NCBI GenBank assembly: GCA_041940305.1
Contig: JBGTSJ010000013.1
Coordinates: 62,001-126,000, forward strand
Source of the DNA: JBGTSJ01 sp041940305
Lineage (GTDB): Bacteria; Planctomycetota; Planctomycetia; Planctomycetales; Planctomycetaceae
Length of the DNA: 64,000 nt
Direction of reading: 5' to 3'
Part shown: one piece after another, positions 42,211 to 50,613 of the stretch
How positions within the stretch are numbered: the first letter of the stretch is position 1
Layout of the letters: each line of letters begins with the position of its first letter
Notes under the pieces: model-generated
Databases searched by the model: none
What the model was told of the DNA's origin: nothing
Seen by the model: the letters and a program-made list of their open reading frames with translations, nothing else
Translations under genes and position numbers: made by a program

Positions 42211-42815
42211 CGCTCACCGATCTTCCGGGCAGGTACTCCGCCGACAATCTCGTACGCGCCGACATCTTCTGTCACCACGGCGCCGGCTGCGATCACAGCG
42301 CCGCTTGCGATGTTGACGCCCCGCAACACGACCGCGCGGACGCCAATCCACACGTCGTCGCCAATCGTGATCGGACTGGCAATGTTGTTCTGTGCATTGA
42401 TCCTGCGTGTCCGGTCGATTCCATGGTCACTGTCGACGAGATAGGCGAACGGAGCGATCAGGCAGTCCTGTCCGATGGTGATCGACTCCGTTGCAAAGAT
42501 GTATCCGTGGTAGCCGACTGTGGTGCGATCGCCGATTCGAATTGAAGCATCGCGATTGCACGCACAGAGCGTGGCGCCATCCTTCAGCACCACGTGGTCG
42601 CCGATGAGTATTCGCGCCGGATGCCGCATAAGACCAACATGAGAACCGATGTGCACTCGACGTCCCAGACGCACTTGGCGGAGTCTGTGTCTTGCAGCAC
42701 GAAAGTACTGGGACAAGCCGTATCGCAGGTGGCGACGGAACTGGCTCGGATGTGGATCGGCTGCCCCGGTACGCGCCACTCGCGGCATATCATTCATCGT
42801 GGTGAAGGAGAGCAT
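42207..42815 (-). CDS. Left-handed beta-helix acyltransferase (WbbJ/NeuD type)
   Basis: 202 residues; translation probably starts at 42815 or the ATG at 42797. Hexapeptide repeats form the core: 'ILIGDHVVLKDGATLCA', 'ASIRIGDRTTVGYHGYIFAT', 'PITIGDDVWIGVRAVVLRG' and 'ASGAVIAAGAVVTEDV'. The family O- or N-acetylates sugars with acetyl-CoA; the closing 'VGGVPARKIG' is typical of maltose/capsule acetyltransferases. Beside the acid-sugar genes it probably acetylates the glycan or its precursor. Confidence 0.9.
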   Translation of the reverse strand: MLSFTTMNDMPRVARTGAADPHPSQFRRHLRYGLSQYFRAARHRLRQVRLGRRVHIGSHVGLMRHPARILIGDHVVLKDGATLCACNRDASIRIGDRTTVGYHGYIFATESITIGQDCLIAPFAYLVDSDHGIDRTRRINAQNNIASPITIGDDVWIGVRAVVLRGVNIASGAVIAAGAVVTEDVGAYEIVGGVPARKIGER

Positions 42816-43742
42816 CTACTGTACATGAAGGACATCGCGTGCGACCACGTCCTCGCTATCTGCGCCAAGATAGGCGTGCATCGGAGTTGCATCTAATAAT
42901 ACATCTGCCAATCGGCGATTGCTTTCTTCGTAACTTCTCAGCAACGAGGCCTTCGCCTCTCGCGAAAGGAGACTCCCGCAACTGGTTTCATTCTTTGAAA
43001 ACTCTGCTTGAAGGAATCGCCTCAACCTTGACTGCTGGGGTTTGTCGAGGAACTGATTGCACCGCCTCGCAATCTCCAATCCCTGAAGGCTGAGCGCCGC
43101 ATTTCTGCGAACGGTGGGCTCACGAAGATATCGAAGCGAAGGCAACGCACTGTGAAACAGTTGCCTAACCAATGACCGCCCACCGGGGAAGATTGATTCA
43201 AACGGCCACACATGGACGTTGTTGACGCCAAACACACGCTGATACTTCTGTAACAGGGTATCCCAGCTCAGGGCGCCACGAGGAATTGTGCCGAGGAAGT
43301 CCTCCCATGAAGCACTGCTTCCCTCCTTGACAGATTGTTGGTACAGGGACTCCAGAAAATCGGCCTGGTTTCGAACACATGCGACGATCCTGACCGGCCA
43401 TCTATCGAGGATGGCCCTCAAGTCTTTGGCGATGTGTTCGATATTCGCGTATCCAGAATATGGATTGCCAAAGAATCCCTCGCTGCTCCATATCACCTGA
43501 CGCGTTCCGAGAGACTGAAACCGAGCAGCTACCTCATTTCGTAGAGCGTCGACCTCCGAGCGCGGGAGAGGGGACTCCTTCATCAGCCGCTTGCCCAGTC
43601 CGTATGCGCACCGATCAAAGCTTGTTGACTGGATCCGGAGGAGCCAAGGCTGTGTCTTTAGCGCATTTTGTATACTCGTGGTACCAGTCTTATGCGCACC
43701 GATGTGCACGCATACAAGTGTTCTGCGATCCGGGAGCTTCAT
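42816..43742 (-). CDS. Sulfotransferase-like protein
   Basis: 308 residues. The PAPS 5'-phosphosulfate loop is 'HIGAHKTGTTSIQNALK' (residues ~13-29) and the 3'-phosphate motif is 'RIVACVRNQADFLESLYQQS' (about residues 115-135), the two hallmarks of the sulfotransferase fold. It should transfer sulfate from PAPS to a hydroxyl or amino group of the glycan. No PAPS synthesis genes are in this window. The gene's G+C is clearly lower than its surroundings (30/60 in a hand-counted line versus 41/60 at 35221-35280), a sign of transfer. Confidence 0.82.
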   Translation of the reverse strand: MKLPDRRTLVCVHIGAHKTGTTSIQNALKTQPWLLRIQSTSFDRCAYGLGKRLMKESPLPRSEVDALRNEVAARFQSLGTRQVIWSSEGFFGNPYSGYANIEHIAKDLRAILDRWPVRIVACVRNQADFLESLYQQSVKEGSSASWEDFLGTIPRGALSWDTLLQKYQRVFGVNNVHVWPFESIFPGGRSLVRQLFHSALPSLRYLREPTVRRNAALSLQGLEIARRCNQFLDKPQQSRLRRFLQAEFSKNETSCGSLLSREAKASLLRSYEESNRRLADVLLDATPMHAYLGADSEDVVARDVLHVQ

Positions 43743-43749
43743 GGCATCG

Positions 43750-45132
43750 TTAGGTGCTGCTATGCCACCGGTGAGGTAGCGCCACTAGTGGCCGCTGCTT
43801 CGCAAGCTTTACCTGACGTCCGCGGAGATACCCAAACTGAACATCAAAGTAGGCTGCACCATCGAGGCGGTCTTCACGAACGCCATTGCGAAAGAGTGTC
43901 GCATCGACGCGATAACGGCCCGGCATGAGGAGCATCTCCGGCAACTCGCAGACTAATGTGCCGACGGCAGCTGAGAAACGCGGCTCGTCGACGGCGCGCA
44001 AACGAGTATCACACGTAAAGACCAGGGTATCGTCTTCGTCGAATACTCTAAAGCTGCAGTCGACGTCGCAACGTGGCCGTGAGAGCCGAAACGTGACGTA
44101 CGCGGGCATTCCCAAGGTAATGCCGCTGGCACCGTCCGTGTTGGCAATTTCAACCGAAGCGAAGCGGACATCTCCACGTCCTTGGCGGTCCGATCGGAGG
44201 CTGAGTGGCGTATGAGCGGCTAGATGTATGCGGCCAAGGTAGGTGGCCAACACCTCCTCTAATGGCGCTGCAAGCGAAACTGTGCCGAACTCAAGGAGGA
44301 CACCCTTGTCGCAAAGAGACCTTAGTGCTGCTGTATTATGGCTGACGAACAGGACGGTTCGTCCGCTTTGTGCCACCGAATGCATTCTGCCTATGCACTT
44401 CCTCTGAAACTCTGTGTCTCCAACGGCCAATACCTCGTCGATGATCAGAATCTCCGGCTCGAGATGCGCAGCAACTGAGAACGCGAGGCGGACTTTCATA
44501 CCTGATGAATATCGCTTGATCGGCGTGTCGAGGAACTGTTCGACCCCCGAGAAGTCCACGATCTCGTCGAACTTGCGGTCGATCTCCCGCTTCCGCATCC
44601 CCAGGATCGTGCCGTTCATATAGACGTTTTCACGTCCCGACAGTTCCGGGTGGAAGCCTGTCCCCACCTCCAGCAGGCTCGACACCCGGCCCCGGATCAC
44701 GGCCCGGCCGCTCGTCGGCTCCGTAATCCGGCTCAGGATCTTCAGCAGCGTTGATTTCCCCGCCCCGTTCCGCCCGATGATCCCCAGCACCTCGCCTTCC
44801 TGAACCTCGAACGACACATCCTTAAGCGCCCACATCAGGTCGGAAGGAGTTGATGGAAGAGTTGACAGTTGACGGTTTTCAGTTGTCAGTGAAGAGGTGT
44901 GGCTGTGGCCGTTCTCGTTCCCGCCGTCCTCCGGCCTCTGACCTCTGACCTCTGACCTCTGACCTCCGGCCGCCTCCGCATACGTATTCAGCCCCCGCAG
45001 CCGCCGCCAATTCCGCAGCGGCGATTTCAGCACCCCTGTGACTGCCCCCACGATCGTGTCTGGAATCTCTTCCTTCAGACCGATCCGGTAGGCCTTCGAC
45101 AGGTTCTCAACGCTGATGGCAGCTCGCGACAC
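43750..45132 (-). CDS. wzt: ABC transporter ATP-binding protein for polysaccharide export (Wzt-type)
   Basis: 460 residues from a GTG at 45132. Walker A 'GIIGRNGAGKSTLLKILSR' (residues 120-128 core), signature 'YSSGMKVRLAFSVA', Walker B 'EILIIDEVLAVGD' and the switch His 'LFVSHNTAA'. Residues ~325-460 are an extra C-terminal domain, the Wzt-C carbohydrate-binding type, which recognises the finished chain. Residues 55-98 are an insertion encoded by repeat-like DNA (44839-44970) in the loop before the Walker A region; the frame is kept. The C-terminal half is of lower G+C than the N-terminal half. It pairs with the permease at 45483-46610, separated by a 350-bp repeat-bearing spacer. Confidence 0.92.
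   Translation of the reverse strand: MSRAAISVENLSKAYRIGLKEEIPDTIVGAVTGVLKSPLRNWRRLRGLNTYAEAAGGQRSEVRGQRPEDGGNENGHSHTSSLTTENRQLSTLPSTPSDLMWALKDVSFEVQEGEVLGIIGRNGAGKSTLLKILSRITEPTSGRAVIRGRVSSLLEVGTGFHPELSGRENVYMNGTILGMRKREIDRKFDEIVDFSGVEQFLDTPIKRYSSGMKVRLAFSVAAHLEPEILIIDEVLAVGDTEFQRKCIGRMHSVAQSGRTVLFVSHNTAALRSLCDKGVLLEFGTVSLAAPLEEVLATYLGRIHLAAHTPLSLRSDRQGRGDVRFASVEIANTDGASGITLGMPAYVTFRLSRPRCDVDCSFRVFDEDDTLVFTCDTRLRAVDEPRFSAAVGTLVCELPEMLLMPGRYRVDATLFRNGVREDRLDGAAYFDVQFGYLRGRQVKLAKQRPLVALPHRWHSST
44839..44970 (-). repeat. Repeat-derived insertion inside wzt
   Basis: Plus-strand sequence contains four perfect tandem copies of CCTCTGA at 44935-44962 plus a fifth partial copy, and a 'cagttgtcagt' word at 44880-44890 next to 'gttgacagttgac' (44861-44873). 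They encode a Gln/Arg/Ser/Glu-rich stretch (GQRSEVR, GQRPEDG) and a 'TTENRQLST' stretch in residues 55-98, both absent from other Wzt proteins in my recollection. The words recur in the spacer just upstream (45144-45154). In-frame spread of a short repeat family is the likely origin. Confidence 0.7.
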
Positions 45133-45482
45133 GGGTTAGTCTTCAGTTGTCAGTTAACAGTAGTCGGTATTCAGTTATGTGACCGGTAATCAGCTCTCAG
45201 CGCGCCTCAATCCTCGATCTTCAATCCTCGCTCCCGCCCTTCGTTCCCTCCGTGACCTTCTGTAAGTCCCCTCGTGCCCTGCCGTGACTGCGCAACCCAT
45301 CGACATCGGGTAGCAGCCTGCACCACGCCTGATAGCTCGATGTCACGCAATCGCAACTTGGCAGTAACCTGGACGCATCTTGGGCCTTCTTTCCCCCAAG
45401 ATGGCCTTGGGGTGGGGCGCGGAAAGTTGCCATCTTCCCATCTTCCCTCTTTCCAAACCGACAACCGACAACTGACAACTCC
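45133..45482 (-). repeat. 350-bp spacer carrying the same repeat words
   Basis: No gene. The 10-mer 'agttgtcagt' found in wzt at 44881-44890 recurs at 45145-45154 and in inverted form ('actgacaact') at 45471-45480. 'cctcaatcctcgatc ... cttcaatcctcgctc' gives a further imperfect repeat near 45206-45232. It separates the ABC permease from the ATPase, which are normally adjacent, and is the largest gap inside the locus. It may hold a promoter for the downstream genes, but none is obvious to the eye. Confidence 0.6.
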
Positions 45483-46610
45483 TCACGCCACATCGGCGAA
45501 CAGCCGCTCCTTCGACCGGAAGTACAGCGCCCCGGACACGAACAGCGCGGCTGCCGACAGGCAGCCGATACCGATGAAGTCCCAGGGCATCGCCCGCGTC
45601 CCCAGCAAAGCACTGCGGAATCCCTCGATCACCCCCACCATCGGATTGATCGCATACAGCAACTGGGGATTGATCACTCCACCTTGCCACAGTTCGTACC
45701 GCGTCGGAATCAGGCTCGTCCCATACACCACGGGGGCCGCATACATCAGCAGCTGCACCACGAAGCTCATGGCGTGCTTCACGTCCCGGTACTGAATCGC
45801 CAGCGCCGTCAGCCACATCCCCAGCCCGGCCGCCGTCGCCATCATCAGCACGATCAGCAGCGGCAGCGCCAGCAGGCCCCAACTGAAAGTGAACGTCCAT
45901 GGCTCGGAGACAGCGTCGCCGATGACCGCAGATTCCGTCGCTCTGCCCGTCTCGGCGGCCACCTTGTACGTCGAGTTTCCCGCGGCGTCGGCGGGACTGT
46001 CTGCCGGCGAATTTGCGGGGGTGATCGCCTGCGTTGCGGCAGCCTCCTGATCGATCTCCTCCACTGGAGGGGGTACGAAGTGGAACCAGGTGATGAGCCC
46101 GAACAGGATGGTCATGGCGATGGAGAAGTCCACCAGCTTCGCCATCACCGCCGACAGCGGCAGGATCAGCCGCGGAAAGTAGACCTTGCTGATCATGTTG
46201 GAATTGGAAACCAGGCTGTTGGTCCCCTCAGTCACCGCATTGGCGAAGTACGTCCACGGCACCAGGGCCGCGAAGCTGAAGATCGGATACGGGACCCCGT
46301 CCGAGCCCACCTTCGCCAGTTTCCCGAACACCACGCTGAACACCAGCATCGAGAACACCGGCTGGATCACGGCCCAACCGACGCCGATTGCCGTCTGGGC
46401 ATACAACACCTTGATCCCGCGCCATACCAGGAACCGGAACAGGTCCCGGAACTCGTACAGCTCTTTGATATCAATGAGCCGCCAGCCGCTGCGCGGCTCA
46501 ATCACCAGGACCGGCACATCGGGATCGGCCTCTCCGTTCCGACCGGCGCCGTCACCCTGCGCGGTCGCGAGTTCCCGAGGTTCGTCCAGTGTGATCGTTT
46601 CAGCAGACAT
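45483..46610 (-). CDS. wzm: ABC-2 polysaccharide export permease (Wzm-type)
   Basis: 375 residues, longer than the usual ~260-280. About six transmembrane helices follow a cytoplasmic N-terminus of ~55 residues. Family motifs: 'LFRFLVWRGIKVLYAQTAIG', 'WAVIQPVFSMLVFSVVFGKL', 'VPWTYFANAVTEGTNSLVSN' and 'NPMVGVIEGFRSALLG'. Residues ~180-240 are an acidic, Ala/Pro/Ser-rich insertion ('QAITPANSPADSPADAAGN') in a loop between helices. With Wzt it exports a lipid-linked polysaccharide across the inner membrane. Confidence 0.92.
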   Translation of the reverse strand: MSAETITLDEPRELATAQGDGAGRNGEADPDVPVLVIEPRSGWRLIDIKELYEFRDLFRFLVWRGIKVLYAQTAIGVGWAVIQPVFSMLVFSVVFGKLAKVGSDGVPYPIFSFAALVPWTYFANAVTEGTNSLVSNSNMISKVYFPRLILPLSAVMAKLVDFSIAMTILFGLITWFHFVPPPVEEIDQEAAATQAITPANSPADSPADAAGNSTYKVAAETGRATESAVIGDAVSEPWTFTFSWGLLALPLLIVLMMATAAGLGMWLTALAIQYRDVKHAMSFVVQLLMYAAPVVYGTSLIPTRYELWQGGVINPQLLYAINPMVGVIEGFRSALLGTRAMPWDFIGIGCLSAAALFVSGALYFRSKERLFADVA

Positions 46611-46641
46611 TAATCAGTTTGTGCCTTGAGATTCCCGGCCA

Positions 46642-47526
46642 CTAGGAAGCGACAGCCACCGCTGACGGACGCCCCACGGCAGTTTCCGCCCGGGCCGCTC
46701 CAACGTTCTGCCGGATTACGTCCCGCAGCGTCCCGAAGCGGAATTCGCCCAGCAGCCGCTCCAGCCGCGGCTGCACGAATCGCCGGTTCAGCCCCTGCGT
46801 CAGCCGAATCTTCGCCGGCACCCGCTGCTCAATCTCCCGCAGCTCGGCCGCGTCGACTTCATATGGGTGCAGATACACGATCCCCGGATGCCCCTCATCC
46901 TCCAGCTGCCGCATTGCGGCCCGCGTCACGGCGTATGGATACAGCCTCAGATACCCCCCGCCCGCTGCCGGCCAGCGGCGGCCGCCCCACATCACCGTGG
47001 ACATCGGCGCTTCAATCAATCCATTTGACAGCCGGTGAATCCGCCGCGGAAATCCAGCAATGCCGTACCGCCGCAGCTTCATCGGGAAGATACTGGAGTC
47101 GTACTTGAGTTGATGCTTGGCCAGGATATCCAGCGCCCACAGCGATCGCTCCGTGATCGAAAAGTCCGGCGCCCGATACCCGTGGACCTGCTCACCCGTG
47201 AGGTCTTCCAGAAGTGCAACCGAGCGGAGCAGTTCGTTTTCGAAGACATCCGCCCCGATCTCAAACACCGGCTTGTGCGAATACCCGTGGCTGCCGACTT
47301 CGTGCCCTTCGGTCGCAATCTCCTGAACCAGTCGCGGGAACTTCTCTGCCAGCAACCCCAGGACGAAGAACGTCCCCTTGACGTTCCGTTCGCTGAGGAT
47401 GCCCAGCAACTGGTGCGTGTTCTGCACTGCGCGCTCGGTGATGGGCAGCGAGTGGTCGAGCGTGGACTGCGGCCAGTCCTCGACGTCGACCGTCAGCGCG
47501 TGCAGCATGCCTCCCTGATCCCTCAT
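46642..47526 (-). CDS. Polysaccharide deacetylase, exosortase-locus subfamily
   Basis: 294 residues; 'MLHALTVDVEDWPQ' could also be the start (ATG at 47508). CE4/NodB motifs: 'TVDVEDW' (catalytic Asp and metal Asp), 'HEVGSHGYSHKPVF' (metal His pair), 'VHGYRAPDFSI' and 'GGGYLRLYPY', ending with a DUF3473-like segment 'PGIVYLHPYEVD'. This is the deacetylase subfamily found with PEP-CTERM/EpsH systems (TIGR03006, from memory). It should remove acetyl groups from EPS sugars; no signal peptide is seen. ATGA overlap with epsI. Confidence 0.9.
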   Translation of the reverse strand: MRDQGGMLHALTVDVEDWPQSTLDHSLPITERAVQNTHQLLGILSERNVKGTFFVLGLLAEKFPRLVQEIATEGHEVGSHGYSHKPVFEIGADVFENELLRSVALLEDLTGEQVHGYRAPDFSITERSLWALDILAKHQLKYDSSIFPMKLRRYGIAGFPRRIHRLSNGLIEAPMSTVMWGGRRWPAAGGGYLRLYPYAVTRAAMRQLEDEGHPGIVYLHPYEVDAAELREIEQRVPAKIRLTQGLNRRFVQPRLERLLGEFRFGTLRDVIRQNVGAARAETAVGRPSAVAVAS

Positions 47527-48209
47527 TGATGCGGAGTGCTCTCCTCAATGGGCTTCGCCGCTGACAGCGGCAGCACGTCCAGAAACGTCGAGATAAACTC
47601 CACAGCGGCCGGATGGACATCGGGAGCGTCGCCGTGCCGGTCTGTCACCGGGACGAGAAAGTAGATCTTGTAGAGATAATCTTCCCCCGCATAGGCGCGC
47701 CGTGGATCCGGCGGCACCTCCCATTTCCGCGAGTTCGTGCTCCAGGACCAGTACGTTCGCCAGGTTGTGCCCGCCAGTCCGGCTTCCTGGAAGTCCGATA
47801 CCATGAACTCATGCTCCCCGCTGCCGCTCGTTACGCTGGTCAACTCCTCTGTCTGCCGCTGTTGCATACCCGCGTTGACGAAGCAGACGGTCGGCTCATG
47901 CAGAGCAATCGGCCCCGGGCGACCGCAGACGATCATGACCTGGGTCATGGCGCCGTCTTCCGGTGCATCGCCACCGAACTGATAGGCCCGTGAGAGGTAT
48001 CCTTCAGCGCCGGCGGCGAGCAGCTGCTTGTCCGAAATCGGAAGCTCCGTGGAGGACCACTCCTCGATCTGAATAGGAACAGCCTGCAGCCGTTCTGCAG
48101 TTTGGACGACGTTCTGCGGCACGCCCCAACGGTCGGTCAGTCGTCCATGAACGACACCCATCCCGATGATCAGTCCCAGGCCCACCACGGCTTTGATCAG
48201 TACCTGCAT
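47523..48209 (-). CDS. epsI: EpsI-type exosortase-associated protein (DUF3485)
   Basis: 228 residues from the ATG at 48209; upstream in-frame sequence overlaps the Wzc gene and lacks a signal. One N-terminal transmembrane helix (residues ~4-22) is followed by 'WSSTELPISDKQLLAAGAEG', 'VMIVCGRPGPIALHEPTVCF' and 'WRTYWSWSTNSRKWEVP'. The 'H-x-P-x-x-C' core (here HEPTVC) is the hallmark of EpsI/DUF3485. In many systems it is fused to the exosortase; here it is separate and two genes downstream. Function is unknown beyond association. Confidence 0.85.
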   Translation of the reverse strand: MQVLIKAVVGLGLIIGMGVVHGRLTDRWGVPQNVVQTAERLQAVPIQIEEWSSTELPISDKQLLAAGAEGYLSRAYQFGGDAPEDGAMTQVMIVCGRPGPIALHEPTVCFVNAGMQQRQTEELTSVTSGSGEHEFMVSDFQEAGLAGTTWRTYWSWSTNSRKWEVPPDPRRAYAGEDYLYKIYFLVPVTDRHGDAPDVHPAAVEFISTFLDVLPLSAAKPIEESTPHQ

Positions 48210-48255
48210 GACTCGGTCTCTCGATGTACCAAGGGCGATTCCGCCGTCACATGAG

Positions 48256-50538
48256 CTACCTGGGCACGCCCGCGGAAGGTGAGTCTCCGGCGACCACCGG
48301 CTCTTCGTCACCGGCATCCGGATCGACACCATACGCGTAGTTCTGGTACCGGTAGCGAGATCCATAGATGCCCTCGGTCAGCCCGATGGCCACTGCACCC
48401 AGCAGCGGGGCGCCCAGCATCCCCAACTTCTGTACGGCAGCCTCAACCTTCGAGACGCGGCTGACATCCCGTCGAACGGACAACAGGATGCCATCGACGT
48501 GCTGGGCGAACAGCAGTGCATCCGTGACCGGCAGAATGGGGGACGTGTCGACGACAATGAAATCGAACTGGTCGCCGAGCCCGTTCAGGATCTCCGAGAT
48601 GTTCCGCTGGGCGAGATGACCGAGCACCTTACTGTTAACGTTGCCGGCCGGCAGAATCGATAGTCCCTCCTGCGCCACCTCCTGAATCACCTCGTCCGGC
48701 GACAGGCCTCGTGTGAGGACCTCGCAGAAACCAGGGCTGTTCTGCAGCCCGTAGACCCAATGAATGCTGGGACGCCGGATGTCGCAATCCATCAGCAGAA
48801 CGCGGCGGCCCGCCCGAGCCAGGCTCATCGCCAGGTGACAGGACACGGAAGTCTTGCCCTCACCACCAGTCGCGCTGGCAATCATCACCGTCTTCATCCC
48901 GGATGCGTGCGCGTGCCGCAGCAGCATCGTGCGCGTCGAGTCGATCGACTCGCTGAGCACACTGTGCCAGTACGCCGATCGTCCCTGCGCATCCGAGCCG
49001 TGGCTGCTGTTCATTGCTGAGCGAGGCAGAGTCGGCACGCTGCCGATCAGCGGGAGATGGAGGTCCTGTTCGACGTCCCGAATCCGGCTGACACGGCGCG
49101 TCAGCAACTCGATCCAGATGATGATCGCGGCGATCACGCCGAACGCAGCAGCGGCCGCAGCGCCCGACATTTTGATCTGCCGCGCCTGATCGGGCTCCGT
49201 CGGTTTTTCGGCCCAGGTGATTCCCTTCTCGCTCACAGGGGGTGTAGCGTAGTCCAATTCGATTTGTCGCATCTCGACGACCTCGTCCAAGTCGCGAACA
49301 CGCTCTTTGAGTTCGCCCACTTTTTCCGCCAATCGCTCCCGTTCGATCAGTTTGGCGGAAAGATCGGCCTCCGCCACCTTGTAGGCTTCCAGCTCAGCCT
49401 GCAACTTCTCCTGAGTGGAGAGCAGGACTGCGATCTGAGCGTCAATCAACGCCGGGTCAATTCCACCCGGAGCATCGCGCACCAGCTCGCGCAGTTTCTC
49501 GCGGACCAGCGGCAGATTCTCGCTGCGATAGAGGTCGGCCCGGGCCTCCAGTTCGGCGAGCTTCTGCTCTTCCTCCGCAATTCGCTCAGCCCCAATTGGG
49601 TTCTCCAGATCCAGCCTGAGGCGACAGTCGGCCAGAAACTGCTCCTGCCGACGGGCGGACGCATATAGAGCCTGGAACTCCGGATCATCCGCAAGAGCCG
49701 CGTCAACAACTTCATCCGGAATTGTGATCTCGTCGACGGCGTCAGAAGGCAGGTCGTCCAGGACGGCCCGCTGGACCTGCAGCTGGATGGTCTGCATCTT
49801 GACCTCACCCAACTCCTGTCGCACCTGCATCCAGAGCGCCCGCTGATCCTGCAGCTTCTGGTCGCCCTGTTCCCGGTTGGCGGCCTGGATCGTACGGTCA
49901 TGACTGTCAAGATTCGCCTGCGCCGCAACCAGCTCGTCCCGCTTCAACTGTGCGAGTTTGACTAGCTTGTTCTGGGCTGCGCGACGATCCGCCTGTTCCT
50001 TGTCGATGAATTCCTGCTTCAACGCCTCGACGATCGCATTGACGAACTGGGCCAGTTCGTCCTGGTGTGGTCCCGTCATCGAAACCCGGATCAGTTCAGC
50101 GCCGTTGTCATCGACGTTGATCTGCTTCTCGAGCCAGCGCCCCTTGTCCCGAACGCCCGACAGCGTTTGACTGTCGTACAATTCGGGGTGCAATCTCAGG
50201 GCAGCCAGCACAACCATCGGTTCGCGTGCCTGGATCCGCAGGCTCCGCTTGTACTCCGCGAAGTCGGGACGTTCCTCTCCGGTCTGGCGCGGTGAATAGA
50301 AGAAGGTCGTGCTGGGATTGACGCGCAACAGCACTTCGGCTGTGTAGGGTGTCGGCATCCCGAACCAGACTGCGGCCCCCACTCCTCCGCCAGCCGCGAG
50401 CCCGGCGAAGGCGATCAACAGCCAGCGACGACGCAGCGCATCAAGGACGTGGCGAGGCTGTATGCCGCTCCCCATCCCGTCAGCGGCATCTGCTGCCTGA
50501 CGGCCAGTGGCATCGAATTGTTCCGATCGTGCGTCCAT
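48256..50538 (-). CDS. Polysaccharide co-polymerase with bacterial tyrosine kinase domain (Wzc/CapAB-type)
   Basis: 760 residues. Wzz part: helix 1 at ~39-60, a large periplasmic region with long coiled-coil helices (residues ~175-430), and helix 2 at ~458-478. Kinase part: Walker A 'SATGGEGKTSVSCHL' (residues 556-564 core), Walker A' 'VLLMDCDIRRPSIH', Walker B 'FDFIVVDTSPILP'. The C-terminal tail holds a tyrosine cluster ('YGSRYRYQNYAYG') for autophosphorylation. The protein controls chain length and export; with the ABC transporter nearby it probably sets the length of the polymer. It is the second gene after the exosortase. Confidence 0.93.
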   Translation of the reverse strand: MDARSEQFDATGRQAADAADGMGSGIQPRHVLDALRRRWLLIAFAGLAAGGGVGAAVWFGMPTPYTAEVLLRVNPSTTFFYSPRQTGEERPDFAEYKRSLRIQAREPMVVLAALRLHPELYDSQTLSGVRDKGRWLEKQINVDDNGAELIRVSMTGPHQDELAQFVNAIVEALKQEFIDKEQADRRAAQNKLVKLAQLKRDELVAAQANLDSHDRTIQAANREQGDQKLQDQRALWMQVRQELGEVKMQTIQLQVQRAVLDDLPSDAVDEITIPDEVVDAALADDPEFQALYASARRQEQFLADCRLRLDLENPIGAERIAEEEQKLAELEARADLYRSENLPLVREKLRELVRDAPGGIDPALIDAQIAVLLSTQEKLQAELEAYKVAEADLSAKLIERERLAEKVGELKERVRDLDEVVEMRQIELDYATPPVSEKGITWAEKPTEPDQARQIKMSGAAAAAAFGVIAAIIIWIELLTRRVSRIRDVEQDLHLPLIGSVPTLPRSAMNSSHGSDAQGRSAYWHSVLSESIDSTRTMLLRHAHASGMKTVMIASATGGEGKTSVSCHLAMSLARAGRRVLLMDCDIRRPSIHWVYGLQNSPGFCEVLTRGLSPDEVIQEVAQEGLSILPAGNVNSKVLGHLAQRNISEILNGLGDQFDFIVVDTSPILPVTDALLFAQHVDGILLSVRRDVSRVSKVEAAVQKLGMLGAPLLGAVAIGLTEGIYGSRYRYQNYAYGVDPDAGDEEPVVAGDSPSAGVPR

Positions 50539-50613
50539 AGAATCGTTATTGTTCGTCCCTGCGGGCCGCGGTCGGCCTGATGGCCGTTGACGCTGAAATA
50601 CGGAGCAGCACGT

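Noticed and set aside
44935..44969. Tandem 7-mer array as a CRISPR or phase-variation tract
   Set aside because: There are no spacers as in CRISPR, and only four copies; phase variation by a 7-nt unit is possible in principle, but no alternative frame product was evident, so only the insertion is reported.
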